Assembly (NCBI RefSeq): GCF_019649055.1
Contig: NW_026570227.1
Span: forward strand, 1,426,001-1,490,000
DNA length: 64,000 bases
Reading direction: 5' to 3'
Origin: Paramacrobiotus metropolitanus
Lineage: Eukaryota > Tardigrada > Eutardigrada > Parachela > Macrobiotidae
This document shows, one piece after another, positions 33,781 to 46,000 of this stretch; within the stretch, counting starts at the first letter, position 1, and every line of letters starts with the position of its first letter. The position numbers and the translations under genes were made by a program. The notes under the pieces were generated by a model that was given only the letters and a program-made list of their open reading frames with translations, made no database searches and was not told the DNA's origin.

Positions 33781-34688
33781 AGGTCGAAGTATTAATATGT
33801 TAGAACCGTTAACTGTCAGTGTTTTACTGCTGGCTGGAAATGATGCGCATGTCGAATACCGTTTACAGGCGGCAGATAAACTATTTCCACCCGCTGGAGG
33901 CCTTCCATCCTGCCATGGCACTACCACTGGAAGCACCCTCCTCTTCCTACAATATCCTGTGCCATCACACCCGCTACTCCCCGGCCCTCGCCGCCTTCAT
34001 GCCGCCGGACACCGTCTACATCACCATCCTCCGAAAACCAGCCGCCTTGTTCGAGTCCGCCTACAGCTTCTTCAACCTGGCCAAACGCTTCGGCGCCAAT
34101 CTCACCACCTTCCTCCAGCACCCCCGAAAATACTACACCTTCCGCACGAACACCATCTGGAGCCGGTTCGGCCGCAATCCCGCCATGTACGACGCCGGGT
34201 TGGAGGTCCGCCACTTCGACAACGACACGGCCATTGCAGCGAAGATCCGGGAAATGGACGAGCGGTTCGACCTGGTAATGCTGGCGGAGGAGATGGAGGC
34301 GTCGCTGGTGCTGCTGCGGGAGCTCCTCTGCTGGGAGTGGCAGGACGTTGCGACCTTTCGGGTCAACGCCCGTCCACCGGCCATGCTCACCGCACTGACC
34401 GAAACGGAGGTGGAGAAGATTAACGAGTGGAACCACGCCGATACGTTGCTGTATGAGCACTTCCGCCGGAAGTTCCAGGAGCGGAAGGTGCGGTTTGGGG
34501 CGGAGCGGTTGGCCGCGGAAGTGAAGATCTTGAAAAGCGTCACCGATTACTGGCGGAGTGAATGTCGGGGAGCATTGGTCAGTAGGGATGAGAAGGCCGT
34601 GACCACGTGCCTGAACCTCCAGCGACACGAAATAATCTACACGGATCTGTTGCGCGCTCGGCAGCATCCACTCCGACATCGCCATTAA

Positions 34689-35647
34689 CATACGCTGCCG
34701 GTAGCGCGTTTTTCTGCGGAAGCCGTCACAAGTCGTCACTGCATGCAGCAATCAGATCGTATCATACCGAAGCGGCCACCACTGACACCATTGCGGCTGC
34801 ATTTAAAAATGGGATAATCAGAGAAATGTACGAGTATAAATGTATTTGTGATGTTTTGGGTGCTAGTATTAACCATGACTGTGCTAGTATTAATTACCAG
34901 TGATGTTTATGTGATGTTTTGTTCGTGTTTGGTTTTTAAAATAATGTTAAGTAGTGTTCCGCGAATACACCCTACTCTCCCCAGTATTGTTTTTACTAAT
35001 ACGGCCAAATAAATGGCAGTATAAGAGCTGTTTAACGCATTCGATCACTATGTAATTACATTAACAATCCTGGTTGCTGGTTGCATACATTAATCTACTG
35101 AGTCTCGCTTTGGGAGATGAAGTTAGAGATACAGTTTATATCTATATCTGTGCAAGAGATTGGGTGTGACTAGCTTTAAGCTAAGAGAAAGTTCGTTCTG
35201 TTTTGTTGATTAAACATTTGGGAATTTCCTGAGTGCGTCTAGGTTGCGGTAAATTTCGTTAGGGTACAGACCGTGTAGTATACGTTTGCGCCTATCGGAA
35301 ACAGGAGTTTGTGTATTGTCGTGATGTGTGTGTATGATGATTCATACACAGCGCTTTTCATACTTATCCTTAACACGCTACTAAGTATTGTACTAACATC
35401 TGTTGAATAGTACAGGTAGTTTGTACATGTGTCCGTGTTGTATGTAATACACAGATACGTATCCGGAATATCACTATAACCGCTCGGCGCTCATGGACTC
35501 CAGAGCGTTTCCCACTCCCGCAACTGCGGACCGGTTGGTCATCCGGTGTGTTGTCGCGACAGCGATTCCCGCATAGTATATCAGTACACGGCGTTTTTTC
35601 ACCCCTAAACTGTATAAAACGAAGACCCATGCAAACATATTAACACA
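34689..35647. other. Intergenic between convergent genes
   Basis: No gene or repeat supported. Holds the 3' ends of sulfotransferase copy 1 (+) and the galactosyltransferase (-). Confidence 0.4.
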
Positions 35648-37354
35648 TCAGTTGCAGGTACTGCGGGAACCTGAACACTCCGCGTTCCATAGAACGTACA
35701 GATCCTTCTGTCCCATTTTGTGTATGGCTGTATACTTGTCCTTTAAGCACGACTGTGCTACCGCCATCGTTTTCGTCTTCTGCGTTATCCCGGTGATATG
35801 CCGCAACGGAATCCCACTGGAGTTCGCCACTAATCCGGTGACGTAGACATCGTCAAGAAAACTATAAGGAATAACTAGGCTGGCGTATAAGACCTTCCCC
35901 AATAACCGTGTCGGCGCGATTATCAAGAATCCCCAAATGTACACGGGATACCGGTCCTGGCGGTACTCTTCCCGCGGCGAATAGTACTTCCCATTGGGGT
36001 TCCGCTGCGGGAACCACGCATCGTTGAGGATCTCCTGCGCGTACACATGTCCGTAGAACGCATCAGGCGATTGGTTCTTCAGGGTGTCGTACAGTTTGGG
36101 AATGTTGAGATACGCATCGTCATCCACCCGGGCCACGAACGTGGAGGACGGGCAGTAGGCCGCGCACCACTGGTACATGTGCAGCGTCTGAAGTGTTACA
36201 TGGTACCAAGTTCGGGTACATCCACGAAACCTTTCGCTTTCTGTAAGGTCTTTAATACCACTTCTTGCTAGCGCACTTTGGCGCACTCCTCAGCACTTTT
36301 TGCATTGTATTATGACATTCTGTAGCCAAATGATATGTATACACCAGCGTAAAAACCGTTTGTGCGCGCAACATTCGGGTTAGAAAGTTTCGGCTAAACA
36401 CCTACAGGGGTTTCAGGAGCCTCATTATGGACCGATCTTCTTTCGAACTTTGCAAATAAACGCATATTACGATGTAAGGTCATCCTTACCCCGAACCCTG
36501 GTTACACTACCTTTCAAATTTTAAAAGGACTTCCACAATATTTCCTCAATTTTTGGAATTCATTTTGAAACTTGTACACAGTTACAGAACCCTGGTTCGT
36601 GAGCAAGACCGATCTGCATACGCATGCGCATTTTCATGCAGAATTGGAAAAAGACCGGCTCACAGAGAGACTTTTGGTACACCTGATTGCATTTAAACTT
36701 TTTAGAATTAATGCAGCCATAATTCCCGAACTGTTTTCTAGCCAATATACTGTAAACAAACATTTGGCTACGAATTGTCACAAAAACATGCAAAAAAGTG
36801 TTTGAGAGTGCGGAAAAGCGAAATTTCCCGAGCATGCACAAGAATTTGGTACCATGTACCGAGTCACTTGCCTTGATTGTCGAACTGCGGAAGGTATCAT
36901 CGAACTGGTTGGATTGCAAAAGGTCACCATGCTCCCGGGCTTCTTCGTCCAGATGCTGTTGCGTGCTGTGGGAATGCACCCGTCCCAGCATGAACAACAG
37001 ACGGGTGCGGCACGCCGCTCCGGCCAGGGACCCCCAGGTGCGCCGGATCATGGCCCGGACGCCGGCGTTCCGCGGCGCCGTGATCACCGCGACCACGAGG
37101 AACGTGTCCGGCGCACAGGGTTGCGGAGAACTCTTATACTGCTGCTGCACAGATCCGGGGTCCACAGCGAATATTCCGGGATCGGCAAGAGCCGGGTTCT
37201 GGGTTCTCCGGTTTTCAACGAGAACCACATAGTGTCTCTGCGAATCCAGCAATAGCATACAGGATACGAGGAACGCGAGCAACAGTGTAATGCATAAGGA
37301 CCACTTGGAATTCTTTCGGGTACTCCACACTGTGGGTCGCCGCACACGCCACAT
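35648..37354 (-). CDS. Beta-1,3-galactosyltransferase-like (GT31), two exons
   Basis: A 340-aa type II Golgi glycosyltransferase; the family transfers Gal or GlcNAc from UDP-sugar in beta-1,3 linkage. Exon 1 is 37,354-36,872: basic cytoplasmic tail, TM anchor (SLCITLLLAFLVSCMLLL), stem, then FLVVAVITAPRNAGVRAMIR with RRTWGS, LLFMLGR and HGDLLQ. Exon 2 is 36,187-35,648: TLHMYQWCAAYC, the metal-binding RVDDDAY, PVYIWGFLIIAPT and the DDVYVTG motif (usual EDVYVG). The reading frame is intact and the junction joins TIK to TLHMYQW. The intron uses a GC donor (AAG|GCAAGT) with a normal CAG acceptor, and it is almost exactly one FB1 element. The exact acceptor sugar cannot be told from sequence. Confidence 0.9.
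36188..36871. mobile_element. FB1 copy forming the galactosyltransferase intron
   Basis: Terminal arms face inward from both splice sites. The donor side reads GCAAGTGACTCGGTACATGG, against GGAAGTGGGCCGGTACGTGG in the intact FB1. The acceptor side ends CATGTAACACTTCAG, against the FB1 end CCATGCGCCGGCCCACTTC. Inner motifs (ACCGTTTGTGCGCGCAACAT, GACTTTTGGTACACCTGA) are present. Confidence 0.85.
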
Positions 37355-38236
37355 GACGTTCTCATGATGAAGAAAAGCTAGCGCTCTTTGAGCGCAAGAA
37401 CTATTTAAACAGTTGGATTACATGGAAAACGTTTCTTCGTGCCCTCAAACAGGTTATGGTTACCGCCTTGCGTTGATACCTTGATACGCCTTCGTTGTCT
37501 GAACGGTGCCAATGTTGTCGGTGGTCGGTTACGCCTACTGATTATACGAGTGTAGGAGCACAGAAAACAGCAGCCTAAACTCGCGTGACGGGTGTAGCGG
37601 CCACACATTTGTGACATCACTAGCATGACCCGTTGACACGAAAAACAAAGGGTAATTGGCTATGTGCGTAATGTGCCTTGTCGGATCTGTAATTAGTCAT
37701 GGGTGAGTAATCATACGAGCAAACTGCGTCTCTTGATGACGTTGAAACAATACTAACTACCTACAAATCAGGATACAGTGCTTAGCTAACGTAATTATCG
37801 ATATGAAATCCCGGGATCATAGATATGTGAAATGTCTCTCTGGAGACGGGGCTGCTGTTCTTCGAAATGATTTTATTGGCATGGACTACTGAATTTTGCA
37901 TAATGAGGAATGCATCTGTTAAGTAGTTGCGTGTTTTACACAATTCTCATATCTGGACTCCATGGTTGTAGACGTTTTGGAGAAGGTTTCAGTCAGATTG
38001 GTGAGGACGAAAGTACTGCGCGGGATGGTGATTTTACGATTAATCCGTTACCTTTCCAAAAGTCTAAAACTGTGTTACCGCACTAACGTAATCAAGGCAA
38101 AAAACACGAATCATTACTCCTGGTTAACCGTGAATACTCTGTAATGAGACACCACGAGGACGTTGTTGTAGCCTCTGGATTGGCCGGGAATGATCAGTGT
38201 CCGATGTTGTTTTTCTTGGCAGTTGGCAATGTTACT
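37355..38236. other. Gene-free 5' flank of the galactosyltransferase
   Basis: No gene or repeat that I can support. Confidence 0.4.
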
Positions 38237-38238
38237 CT

Positions 38239-38835
38239 AACCAGGCTAGCGTCACAGGCCCCTCTCTCAGAAAAACTTCATTTTTTGCAGGATTGCAGAG
38301 TAACACTAGGGTATGCTTAAAAAAACAATTTCATCTGCCATGGTCAGCAGGGCGTACAAACAGAATTTAGAAGTTACAAACTTGTTATGTTATAGCCTAT
38401 GGCCAATGCATTGCTTCGTACTTTAAGCACATTTACGAATTAATACGAACCACTTGAATGCGCTATCGTACGAGGCCTATGTGTGTCCAATATTCCCCGT
38501 TAACCGTTTTTGTTTCTGAAGCGGCCTGTACGTGGTACTTAACAATATTTTGTAATTTTATAAGTACCACGTACAGGCCGCTTCAGTTATTTTGTAATAA
38601 TTTAGTAATAATTTATTTGTGGTTTGTATTAAATCGTAAATGTGCTTAAAGTACGAAGCAATGCATTGGCCATAGGCTATAACATAGCAAATTTTAAACT
38701 TCTAAATTCTGTTTGGCCACGCCCTACTGACCATGGCAGATGAAACTATTTTTTTAAGCATACCCTAGTGTTACTCTGCAACCCTGCAAAAAATGAAATT
38801 TTTCTGAGAGGGGGGCCGGTGACGCTGCCCTGGTA
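38239..38835. mobile_element. ~600-bp foldback element with nested palindrome
   Basis: Outer arms of about 200 bp start AACCAGGCTAGCGTCAC on the left and TACCAGGGCAGCGTCAC on the inverted right, and share CTCAGAAAAA-TTCATTTTTTGCAGG. At the centre a second perfect palindrome (38,517-38,586) joins TGAAGCGGCCTGTACGTGG to its complement. No coding capacity. Confidence 0.9.
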
Positions 38836-39286
38836 AGCTGTTCTTGTATGACTTACCAGTGAGAATACTCGTACTGTTTTTAGCAGAGAATGATTTGGTA
38901 ATTAAATTCCGAATAATACGCTTTAATGGCAAAGAGCGCCATTAGGAAAATGTCACCACTGATGTTCGGCGTATGACACACCGCTGCCGGATCCGGCATG
39001 CGTGACATTTTGGGCCAGGCTCAGTACAGACGTGTCCGGTGTGGGGACAAGATCATCCGCGGCTGTAGATTCCCTGCTTTAACAGCATCCGCGGCTTCTC
39101 TCGTGGTATGCTCTGGCGACTGCTTGAACTGAGTGCAACTGTGACGTATTAACAAGCGTAATCCACACACACAGAACGTGGTATAGAACGCGGGCTAAGT
39201 AGACCACATCAACGCATGAGCAGTGTAGTGAGCAACTGCGTTGTTTAAGCGTCAACCGGTGTTGTTACGCAACTTACGCTGCATGG

Positions 39287-39308
39287 ACACACACACACAC
39301 ACACACAC
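39287..39308. repeat. (AC)n microsatellite
   Basis: Eleven AC dinucleotides, inside the upstream block shared with sulfotransferase copy 1. Confidence 0.95.
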
Positions 39309-39736
39309 CCCGGCTCTGACGCAGCTGCAAGTGTACGTGCGTAGCTCCGAGATGCATCGGTACACCCGTACACAGAAAGATTTCGTGAGCACCCATTCAG
39401 CATACACGTAGTATACAGTTTCTGCCCAGGGTGTTATTGACACAGAGCGTGACACACCTGACTAATCAGTGAGATTAACGACCACCCGAGCGGTTTCTCC
39501 GGTTCGCGGTCTTAATTACACGTTAATCAGTATAAGACATTGAAAGGCTAACCGAGTATGCGCATCAGCCGACATGCAACTGCGTCACACTTTTATACGT
39601 TCTAATGCAGTGGATTTAATCGGTTGGAAGGTTTTAATTAAGCTCTTATATTTTTTTTACATCTAAATGTCTTACCCGGCCGGCCGCACGGTAAGCACAG
39701 CTGGAAGCGCGTGTTCCAGAGCGCGGTTTGGTGATA

Positions 39737-40882
39737 ATGCGCCGTTATGCCTTCTCGCTGACCACGGTCTTTTACCTAACGGCGCTGTCCCTCCTCTTCG
39801 TCTACCATCAGCACCACCCTTCAACGGTTGCACCGACCGCCCACCACTGCACGCCCCGGCGCAACATCGTCCTCCTGAAGACGCACAAATGCGCCAGCAG
39901 CGCTGTGCAGAATATCTTCCTCCGCTACGGACACACCCACAACTTGACCTTTGCCCTACCCTACCGGATACCGGTATGTAATATATACATACTACACTAA
40001 AAGCAAATGTACGGCGGACGCATTTTTGCACCGGCGGACAGTTTGTCCGGCTTAACGACAAAAGCGTTGGGAGGACGGTTTTGCCGGTAACGCGTGTGCT
40101 TGTAACGGTTAATGCCTTGACGACCCCATAAAGCATGCATTTACACGTTTGTACGCTACAGGCAGCGCGTCAACTATTTCCACCCACTGGAAGCCTTCCA
40201 TCCCTCCATGGCACTACCACTGGACGCCCCCTCCTCGGCCTACAACATCCTGTGCCACCACACCCGCTTCTCCCCGGCCCTTGCCGCCCTCATGCCGCCG
40301 GACACCGTCTTCGTCACCATCCTCCGCCAACCGTCCGCCCTCTTCGAATCCGCCTTCAGCTTCTTCAACCTGCCTAAGCGCTTCGGCGCCAACCTCACCA
40401 CCTTCCTCCAGGATCCTGAGCGCTACTTCACCTTCCGCCCCACCATCGTCTGGAGCCGGTTCGGCCGTAACCCCGCCATGTATGATGCCGGGTTGGAGGT
40501 CACCGACTACGACAACGACACGGCCATCGCAGCGAAGATCCGGGAACTGGACGCGCGGTTCGATCTGGTGATGCTGGCGGAGGAGATGGAGGCGTCGCTG
40601 GTGCTGCTGCGGGAGCTCCTGTGCTGGGAGTGGCAGGACGTCGTGACCTTTCGGGTCAACGCCCGTCCGCCCGCCATGGTCACCGCCTTGACGGAAACGG
40701 AGGTGGAGAAGATTAACGAGTGGAATCACGCCGATACGTTGCTGTATGAGCACTTCCGCCGGAAGTTCCAGGAGCGGAAGGCACGGTTTGGAGCTGAACG
40801 GTTAGACGCGGAAGTGAAGACGTTAAAAGGTCACCGAACATTGGCGGAAAATGTGTCGGGGACCATTGGGCAACTTGGATGA
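39737..40882 (+). CDS. Galactose-3-O-sulfotransferase-like, copy 2, C-terminally truncated
   Basis: Exon 1 is 39,737-39,973: TM anchor around LTTVFYLTALSLLFVY, then the intact PAPS loop IVLLKTHKCASSAVQN. Exon 2 is 40,166-40,882: YNILCHHTRFSP, TVFVTILRQPSALFESAF and CWEWQDVVTFRVNARPP. The predicted protein is 317 aa. Relative to copy 1, exon 1 has a 7-bp insertion (ATACCGG, 39,967-39,973) at the donor. The frame is kept only if the acceptor moves 4 nt to GGCAG|CGC. One base is missing near 40,827-40,832, so the last about 63 codons (to 41,021) fall out of frame and the ORF stops at 40,882. The catalytic regions are present; whether the truncated enzyme works is unknown. Poly(A)-like AATAAA at about 41,097 and 41,194. 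Confidence 0.75.
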
Positions 40883-42639
40883 GGAGACTGTAACAACGTG
40901 CCTGAATCTGCAGCGAAACGAACTCATCTACACGGATTTGTTGCGTGGCCGGCAACATCCTGACAAACATCCCTATTTTGCGAGGCAGTTGCCGGGTGCC
41001 GTCAAAAATATTGTGTTATAGTTTTTGACATTAGAAACACAATTTAAAAGGTTGTGGTGTGTGGAGTTAGGAAAGTTGCGTGATTTGGGCAAAGCGGAAT
41101 AAAATAAAAGGTCACAATGTGGCCAAATCTGAAGCTCGAGTATGCCAGTGTACCTGTATCGGGACGCCAGAAACAAGAGGTTATGAAGATCGAATAAAGA
41201 TATTTTTATTACATTTAAGCATATAGTGTCCCCTTAGTTTCTAAAAGGAAACACAAACTGGTCATTTTTTCCCCGGCGGTATCGTTACTTTACTCAGTAC
41301 ACAAAAAGAGAGTGATCAATGAATTGCAGCTGAAATTATTATTTTCAGTTCTCTTCGCTTAATCATCTTTCGTTTGTTCTCGATAAGATCCGCCCTACAA
41401 CGATTACGCAAAGTCGTTATAGCATTACGATTCAGGATCGCTATATGGCTGGATCCCTGTACGCCACGACCCCAATCCAACCGTATCGGCCACAGAACTA
41501 CCGCTTTCTTAAAACAGCGCATGCATTAGTCTTGCGATAATGAAGGGAAACGCTGCCGCAGTTTTAGGCACTTTGCCGGGCAGAAGTAAAATTGCGGAAG
41601 GGAGTGATTTTGGTTGTTTTTGGAACTTGTAACCGTAGTATGTAATCATTGTTGTTAAACACGAAGGAGACCAATTAAACATTACACGTGTGACGTATCG
41701 GCCACTGTTATCGCGGATCGAGGTCTCCGCTCGCCCCGCTCATTCGCCGCAGCGGAAGTTATGCAAGGGTGCCTCGACGTTCAACTCAGAGACCGTCCTT
41801 AATAACTTCCGCTGTGGCTCGAACCCCTGATCGATTCTCAAGGTATCGCGCGCATACCGGCTGTCGATAACACATCCCACGATCGACACCGCTTCGCCGA
41901 CAATCCCAACCCAGATACAACACACATGGGTGGGTGCTGATTGCGGTTACAACTGAAAGCGCTGGTGTTCGACTTAATCCAGCAGGATAACGGCAAAAGT
42001 TTCAATGCAGAGGCCGAACTTTCAATATCGATTATTGTGGCGAACGTTTAATTGTGAAAATGACCGGACAACTGCTAAATGAACTCAAGACCTGAAGGCT
42101 ACAGCCGCCAGCTCTGTCAAGCAAAGTGCAAACTGAACAATCATCGGAGCAGACAATTATGTATACGATAAGAATTATTATTAGGAATGGAATCAGAGTG
42201 AGCGATCGAATCGGTGTTGCAAAGCAGCGGTATATACGAGGCAACAACAACAACAACTCGTATAAGCAGCAAGTGACGAGCCAGACAAGGCATATCAGAT
42301 GGAATGAGCGGGCATATATCGCCCTTATCACTCAGTAGCGAGCGAGGATATCGCATGCACATCAGAGCAACCGTGGCTACCGGGGGTATCGGGGCAAAAA
42401 TCTTCTATGAGAGGAACCATAATTTGTGCTACTATATTACAAGTCGCATCCGGACAACTGGGTTTGCTGCACTGAAATTTGACATGCGACATTCCGCCGC
42501 GAAGACACCACGCTGCAGAAAATAGTGGCACCTCCGTCTGGGACATATGGCTTGAGACATTTGACCTTTGCCACACTTCGCCGCAAAACGAACACCACGC
42601 TCTTCGCTTTCACAGTTTTTTGTTTCTTTTTTTTCAAAC
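40883..42639. other. Intergenic region; former C-terminus of the sulfotransferase, then no gene
   Basis: Bases 40,830-41,021 still encode the old C-terminus in another frame (TVTTCLNLQRNELIYTDLL). Beyond that I see no gene. A weak FB2 trace (ATTGTGAAAATGACCGGACA) lies near 42,050. Confidence 0.5.
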
Positions 42640-42718
42640 GCTTCTTAGGTTTTCTTAGGTTTCTTACAATTTTCTTAGGTTTCTTAGGTTTCTTAGGTTT
42701 CTTAGGTTTCCAGAGTTT
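42640..42718. repeat. TTTCTTAGG microsatellite
   Basis: About seven units of the 9-mer TTTCTTAGG with variants. The complementary array (CCTAAGAAA) occurs in SARS1 intron 6 at 55,685-55,765. Confidence 0.85.
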
Positions 42719-42814
42719 CAGTTTCTCCGAGGCTTTTTACTATTTCAAGACGCCTATCACGCTAATGACGCTATGCGTCAGATAGACGAAATACATAAAT
42801 CAACAATAATATTC

Positions 42815-42905
42815 TCTGCACTGTTTTTATGACATCCTGTAGCCAGATGATTAGTATATATTGGCGAGAAAACGCTTCGCGCGTGCAACATCCGGTCGCT
42901 CAAAT
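42815..42905 (+). mobile_element. FB1 fragment
   Basis: Contains TTTTTATGACATCCTGTAGC, AGATGATTAGTATATATTGG and GCGCGTGCAACATCCGGTCG, matching the mid-arm of FB1. Confidence 0.6.
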
Positions 42906-43044
42906 AAGCCAAAGAAATATCGGTCCTGTACAAAATCATCAGCAACATAACACGACGCCCATCAACGGCTACAACTCAATTCTCTGCACAAAATACCACA
43001 AAAAACCCCGAAAAAACTTCTACACAGTAGACCACCCCGCCCCC

Positions 43045-46000
43045 TCAACTGCGGAGGGGCGGCACCCCCCTTGCACACTTCAACGCCGCCTTCACCCCGT
43101 TGCCCTTCTCCGACCGCCCCGCCCCGCCCCCAACCAATCTCCTGGCCGCCCCCCGCCACGCACCCCCCGCGGTCTCCGCCGCCCGCTCCGCCTCGCCCAT
43201 CTGCTCCAGCAGCCCCACGCACGCCTCCCGCAGGGGCGGGAAGATGTTCCCCAGACGCGCCAACACCCGCGCCCCCGTCCGGACCACCTCGCGGCGCACC
43301 TCGCGGGGATAGGCGGTCAGGAGGGTGGCCAGGACGTCCACGGCGAGACGCGCCACCGCCACGCTGCGGGCGATACGGAATTTGACGCACAGACAGCTGG
43401 TTAGCTCCAGGATGAAGAGCTTCTTGGTGACGGACGGGAGGGCCATGGCCTCGTGCAGGTAGTCCAGGCAGATGTGCAGGGATTCCACGCCGCGGACGAC
43501 TAGCGGGATACGCGCCGGCGGGAAGGTCTGCAAAAATTTATTCCATTTTTATTGAACTTTAATTTTTATTGCTATTTTCTTATCATTTTTCTTATTTGAA
43601 TTACTTCTTATTATTTTTCTTAGGTTTTTAAATATGATTTTTAGTACATTTTCTATATATTATTATAAATTTTTATTTATCTGTTTATTTTAAGCCATTT
43701 TTACGTTGGAATTTATTTTAATTTCTACTATTTCGTAATTTATTCTGCGAGGGCTAATAACACAAAATTTTAAGATTTTAATTGGCAAAGTAAAAACCAT
43801 CTGAAAATTAAAACCGCGTCGCGTGTTTGAAATGAATTAAAAATGAGCAATTAATTTTTTAATTACTAAAAAAAAATTTGGTTAAAATCATTCCCAGTGG
43901 ATTTTTGACAGAGTTTTAAAATTAAAAGAAAATTCTCTTGATTTTCAACCACTGTAGCGGATTACACCGAAAATCTTTCCAACAAAATTACAAAATATTT
44001 AATTTTTCAAATCTCGATTCTATTGAAACCGAAATTTCTCATCTGATAATTTCACAGCAAAAAAAGGTTGAAAAGTGTTTAAAAAATCCCAGTCTGACCT
44101 GGAAGACGACCAGCTTGGCCAGGGTGGGATTGCTGATGATCAGCTGGTGGATGAAGATGCAGACGGCGTTCTGCGGGGCCGTCAGGCGTTCCGGCAGGTC
44201 CAGATCGTCGGACACCTCCTGATGGCCGGCGTCCAGCTGCTCAATCAAGATCTGCACGGCGGCGCTCTCCTGCAGCATGAACATGCAGCGCTTCCGCTCC
44301 TCCCGCAGCGGATCCACGGCGCCCTCGGTCACCAGCATCTGCTGCTGGTCGATCACGTCCAGCTGCTGGTTCAGGTAGCTCCGCGACAGCGTCAGGAACG
44401 AGGAGAACGTCCGCAATAAAATCCGCGTTAAGAAGACTTTTCTGCAAGACAATTTCCGTCGCGTCAATTTTATTTATTTTATTCACATTATTTTCTATTT
44501 GCGTCAAGTTTATTCTTTCCCATACGTTACACGTATCAATTCTTCCACTTCATCAATTTATTTATAATGTATTTATTTCAGCATGATAATTTTTATATAA
44601 TTTTTTATTTTTTTTTTTTTTCGACGTTTATGGTCACCACGGACTGTCATGCTCCTTCTCTGCAGGTAGACACGCTCGCCATGGCGGGCTAAACAGTATT
44701 GTCTGCCGATCATTAGTTTCGGCGGGCATCCCAGCGAAGCTCGAGCCCCGCGGCACATCCCACACGTCCGATCGTCGCCCGGACGGGTGCACGACGTTCG
44801 CCTGGAAACGTGGCATGTGTTTAGCCTGGGACGTCACTTGCGTCGACACTGTTGCCCCATCGCATATCAAGTCCACTTCGGCATCCGCGGGATCCGCCGC
44901 CTGGCCGAAGACAGGAAGACCAGTCTGTACGCGTACCTCGATGGTAGATACATTTTCGCGCCGTTAGCCTTCGAAACACTCGGACCATGGGGCAAGTCGG
45001 CATCCGCTCTAGTGAAGGAAATCGGCAAGCGACTGCAGCAGCACACTGGTGAACCTCGATCACATGAATTTCTACGCCAGCGTCTGTCTATCGAAATTCA
45101 ACGGGGAAATGCGGTGTCCGTTTTTGGAACTATGGATGTAACGGACAACTTAAGAGAAATTTTTCTGTTATAATTATTCTTGGTTTATTAACAAAATTTG
45201 CAGTGTGACTGGCTTGTGCTAATAAAGACACATTTTTTATTGCGTCAATTTTATTTATTTTTGATTTCTGAATTATGTTTTTGAATTTTTGAATTATTAT
45301 TTTTATTTAACTTTCCATTGCGCTAATTTTATGTGCTTATAATGTATGTATTTTTCGAATATTATCTTGGTTTATTCTTCCAACGCGTCAATTGTATTTA
45401 ATTTCAATTTTTTCTTTTTCAATACTTCTACTGCTTAAGATATTTTTGCATTGCGTGAAATTATAAACGAATAACAACGAACCGGAAGACGATGGGATCA
45501 CAGCGCAGGATATGCAACGGCTCCAGGCAGAGCTCCTCGAATGTAATCGACGAGATGGATTTGTCTTTGTGCTGCAGCAAGGCCAGCGTGGTCGCCAACA
45601 AAACCCTAAGAAATTTAACGAATTTATTTAATTAAAAATTAAGTAAATTTTTTCTGGGCATCTTTAACGAAAATTCGGGACGCTGCGACTGACGTGTTGG
45701 TGTCAACGTCCATCAGCTGCTCCCAGACGCGCTCGAAGGCATCCTGCGCCGACTCGGGCAGCTCCTCGGTCAGGACGCGCGGCAGCAGGCGCAGAAAGCT
45801 GTCCAGACACGCGCCGATCCGCTCCGGAGGACAGCGCGTCAGGACGTCCAGAAAACGCGTCAGATCATCTCCGTCCGCCGCTGTACAACGTCGGCATGGT
45901 TTCTTAATGCAATTAATTTATTGAATCTTTCTATTTAATGCCTTATCTGCTATTCACAATTCAAATACTTACTGATAATAATTCTTATACGTCAATTACG

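Larger units (their letters stand above)
31611..34688 (+). pseudogene. Galactose-3-O-sulfotransferase-like, copy 1, with frameshift
   Basis: Gal3ST family (Golgi type II enzymes moving sulfate from PAPS to galactose O-3). Exon 1 is 31,611-31,856: short cytoplasmic end, membrane anchor (LTTVFHLTALSVLL), stem, then the PAPS 5'-phosphosulfate loop. Exon 2 is 33,869-34,688 (272 codons, open): YNILCHHTRYSP, TVYITILRKPAALFESA (3'-phosphate region) and CWEWQDVATFRVNARPP. Compared with copy 2, exon 1 has one extra T near 31,756-31,760, so the LLKTHKCASSAVQ loop falls out of frame. Removing that base restores the phase of the exon junction. Intron 1 holds M2, a C-rich inverted-repeat element and FB2. 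A pseudogene, unless the base is an error. Confidence 0.8.

Noticed and set aside
41740-41925. Minus-strand ORF of 61 codons (VSIVGCVIDSRYARDTL)
   Set aside because: Looks protein-like but has no family match known to me, no splice context and no paralog.
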